A stretch of DNA of 64,000 bases. Source: Gossypium raimondii. Its lineage: Eukaryota; Streptophyta; Magnoliopsida; Malvales; Malvaceae. Shown here in pieces: positions 63,871-64,000 of this stretch (its first letter is position 1; every line of letters begins with the position of its first letter). A program made the translations under genes and the position numbers. The stretch lies in assembly GCF_025698545.1 (NCBI RefSeq), contig NC_068570.1, positions 60,159,924-60,223,923 of the forward strand. The letters are read 5' to 3'. A model generated the notes under the pieces. It saw nothing but the letters and a program-made list of their open reading frames with translations, had not been told where the DNA came from and searched no databases.

Positions 63871-64000
63871 CTAAAAGAAATCAAACTCGAGATAATTGTC
63901 TGAACCTTTCTGATTATAAGCAGCTGCATTGACAGCAACCTTTTCACTTGTTGATGCCGGTGAAGCTGGAACTCGTTCAAGCTCGACTGGCTTTGGAATC
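63871..64000 (-). CDS. C-terminus of a D6PK-like AGC (PINOID-group) protein kinase, partial
   Basis: The minus strand reads [20 protein letters not shown] and then ends NYLEFDFF with a stop at 63873-63871. This tail, with the terminal hydrophobic FDFF that docks PDK1, is typical of D6PK and D6PK-like kinases, which phosphorylate PIN auxin exporters at the plasma membrane. The catalytic domain lies beyond the window. The position next to the USP gene fits At5g47750 (D6PKL2), as I recall. The 3' flank is 63600-63870, convergent with the USP gene. Confidence 0.75.
   Translation of the reverse strand, partial: IPKPVELERVPASPASTSEKVAVNAAAYNQKGSDNYLEFDFF

Overview
The window is plant nuclear DNA. 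It is AT-rich, its genes are split by GT-AG introns, and the proteins are clearly eudicot. Gene order and a dense set of small dispersed repeats of the type I associate with cotton point to Malvaceae, most likely Gossypium; the genus is an inference. No organellar, bacterial, rRNA, tRNA or CRISPR sequence was seen.

Ten genes could be modelled exon by exon, nine complete and one cut by the window edge. Left block: a two-HMA isoprenylated metallochaperone-like protein (HIPP, 2340-4757, +) and the SnRK1 beta subunit KINbeta2 (6567-10325, -). Middle: a secreted Ole e 1-domain protein (16013-18429, -), a Nudix hydrolase of the NUDT2/8/10 group (23049-26277, -), a one-trihelix transcription factor (28107-31511, +) and a 33-exon PDS5 cohesin factor (33518-46509, +). 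Right: a small C2-domain protein (48715-51494, +), acetoacetyl-CoA thiolase (53522-57037, with an alternative 3' end to 57423, +), a USP-like protein (61526-63505, +) and the C-terminus of a D6PK-like AGC kinase (63871-64000, -).

From memory of the Arabidopsis map, the order from the Ole e 1 gene to the kinase follows At5g47635, 47650, 47660, 47690, 47710, 47720, 47740 and 47750, while the HIPP and KINbeta2 pair recalls At4g16380/At4g16360. The genes do not form a pathway; they are a conserved neighbourhood of unrelated housekeeping, signalling and chromosome-biology genes.

The space between and inside the genes is largely filled by non-autonomous elements of 160-830 bp with terminal inverted repeats. 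Several have recognisable 9-bp target duplications, as expected for Mutator-like MITEs. tRNA-derived SINE-like elements and LTR-like fragments are also present. One family (called A here) repeatedly sits inside other elements. No autonomous transposase or reverse transcriptase ORF was found.

The most notable gene-level observation is that the thiolase stop codon overlaps a splice donor. Using it joins a downstream mini-exon in frame and adds a 12-residue tail ending in Ser-Ser-Leu, a peroxisomal targeting signal type.
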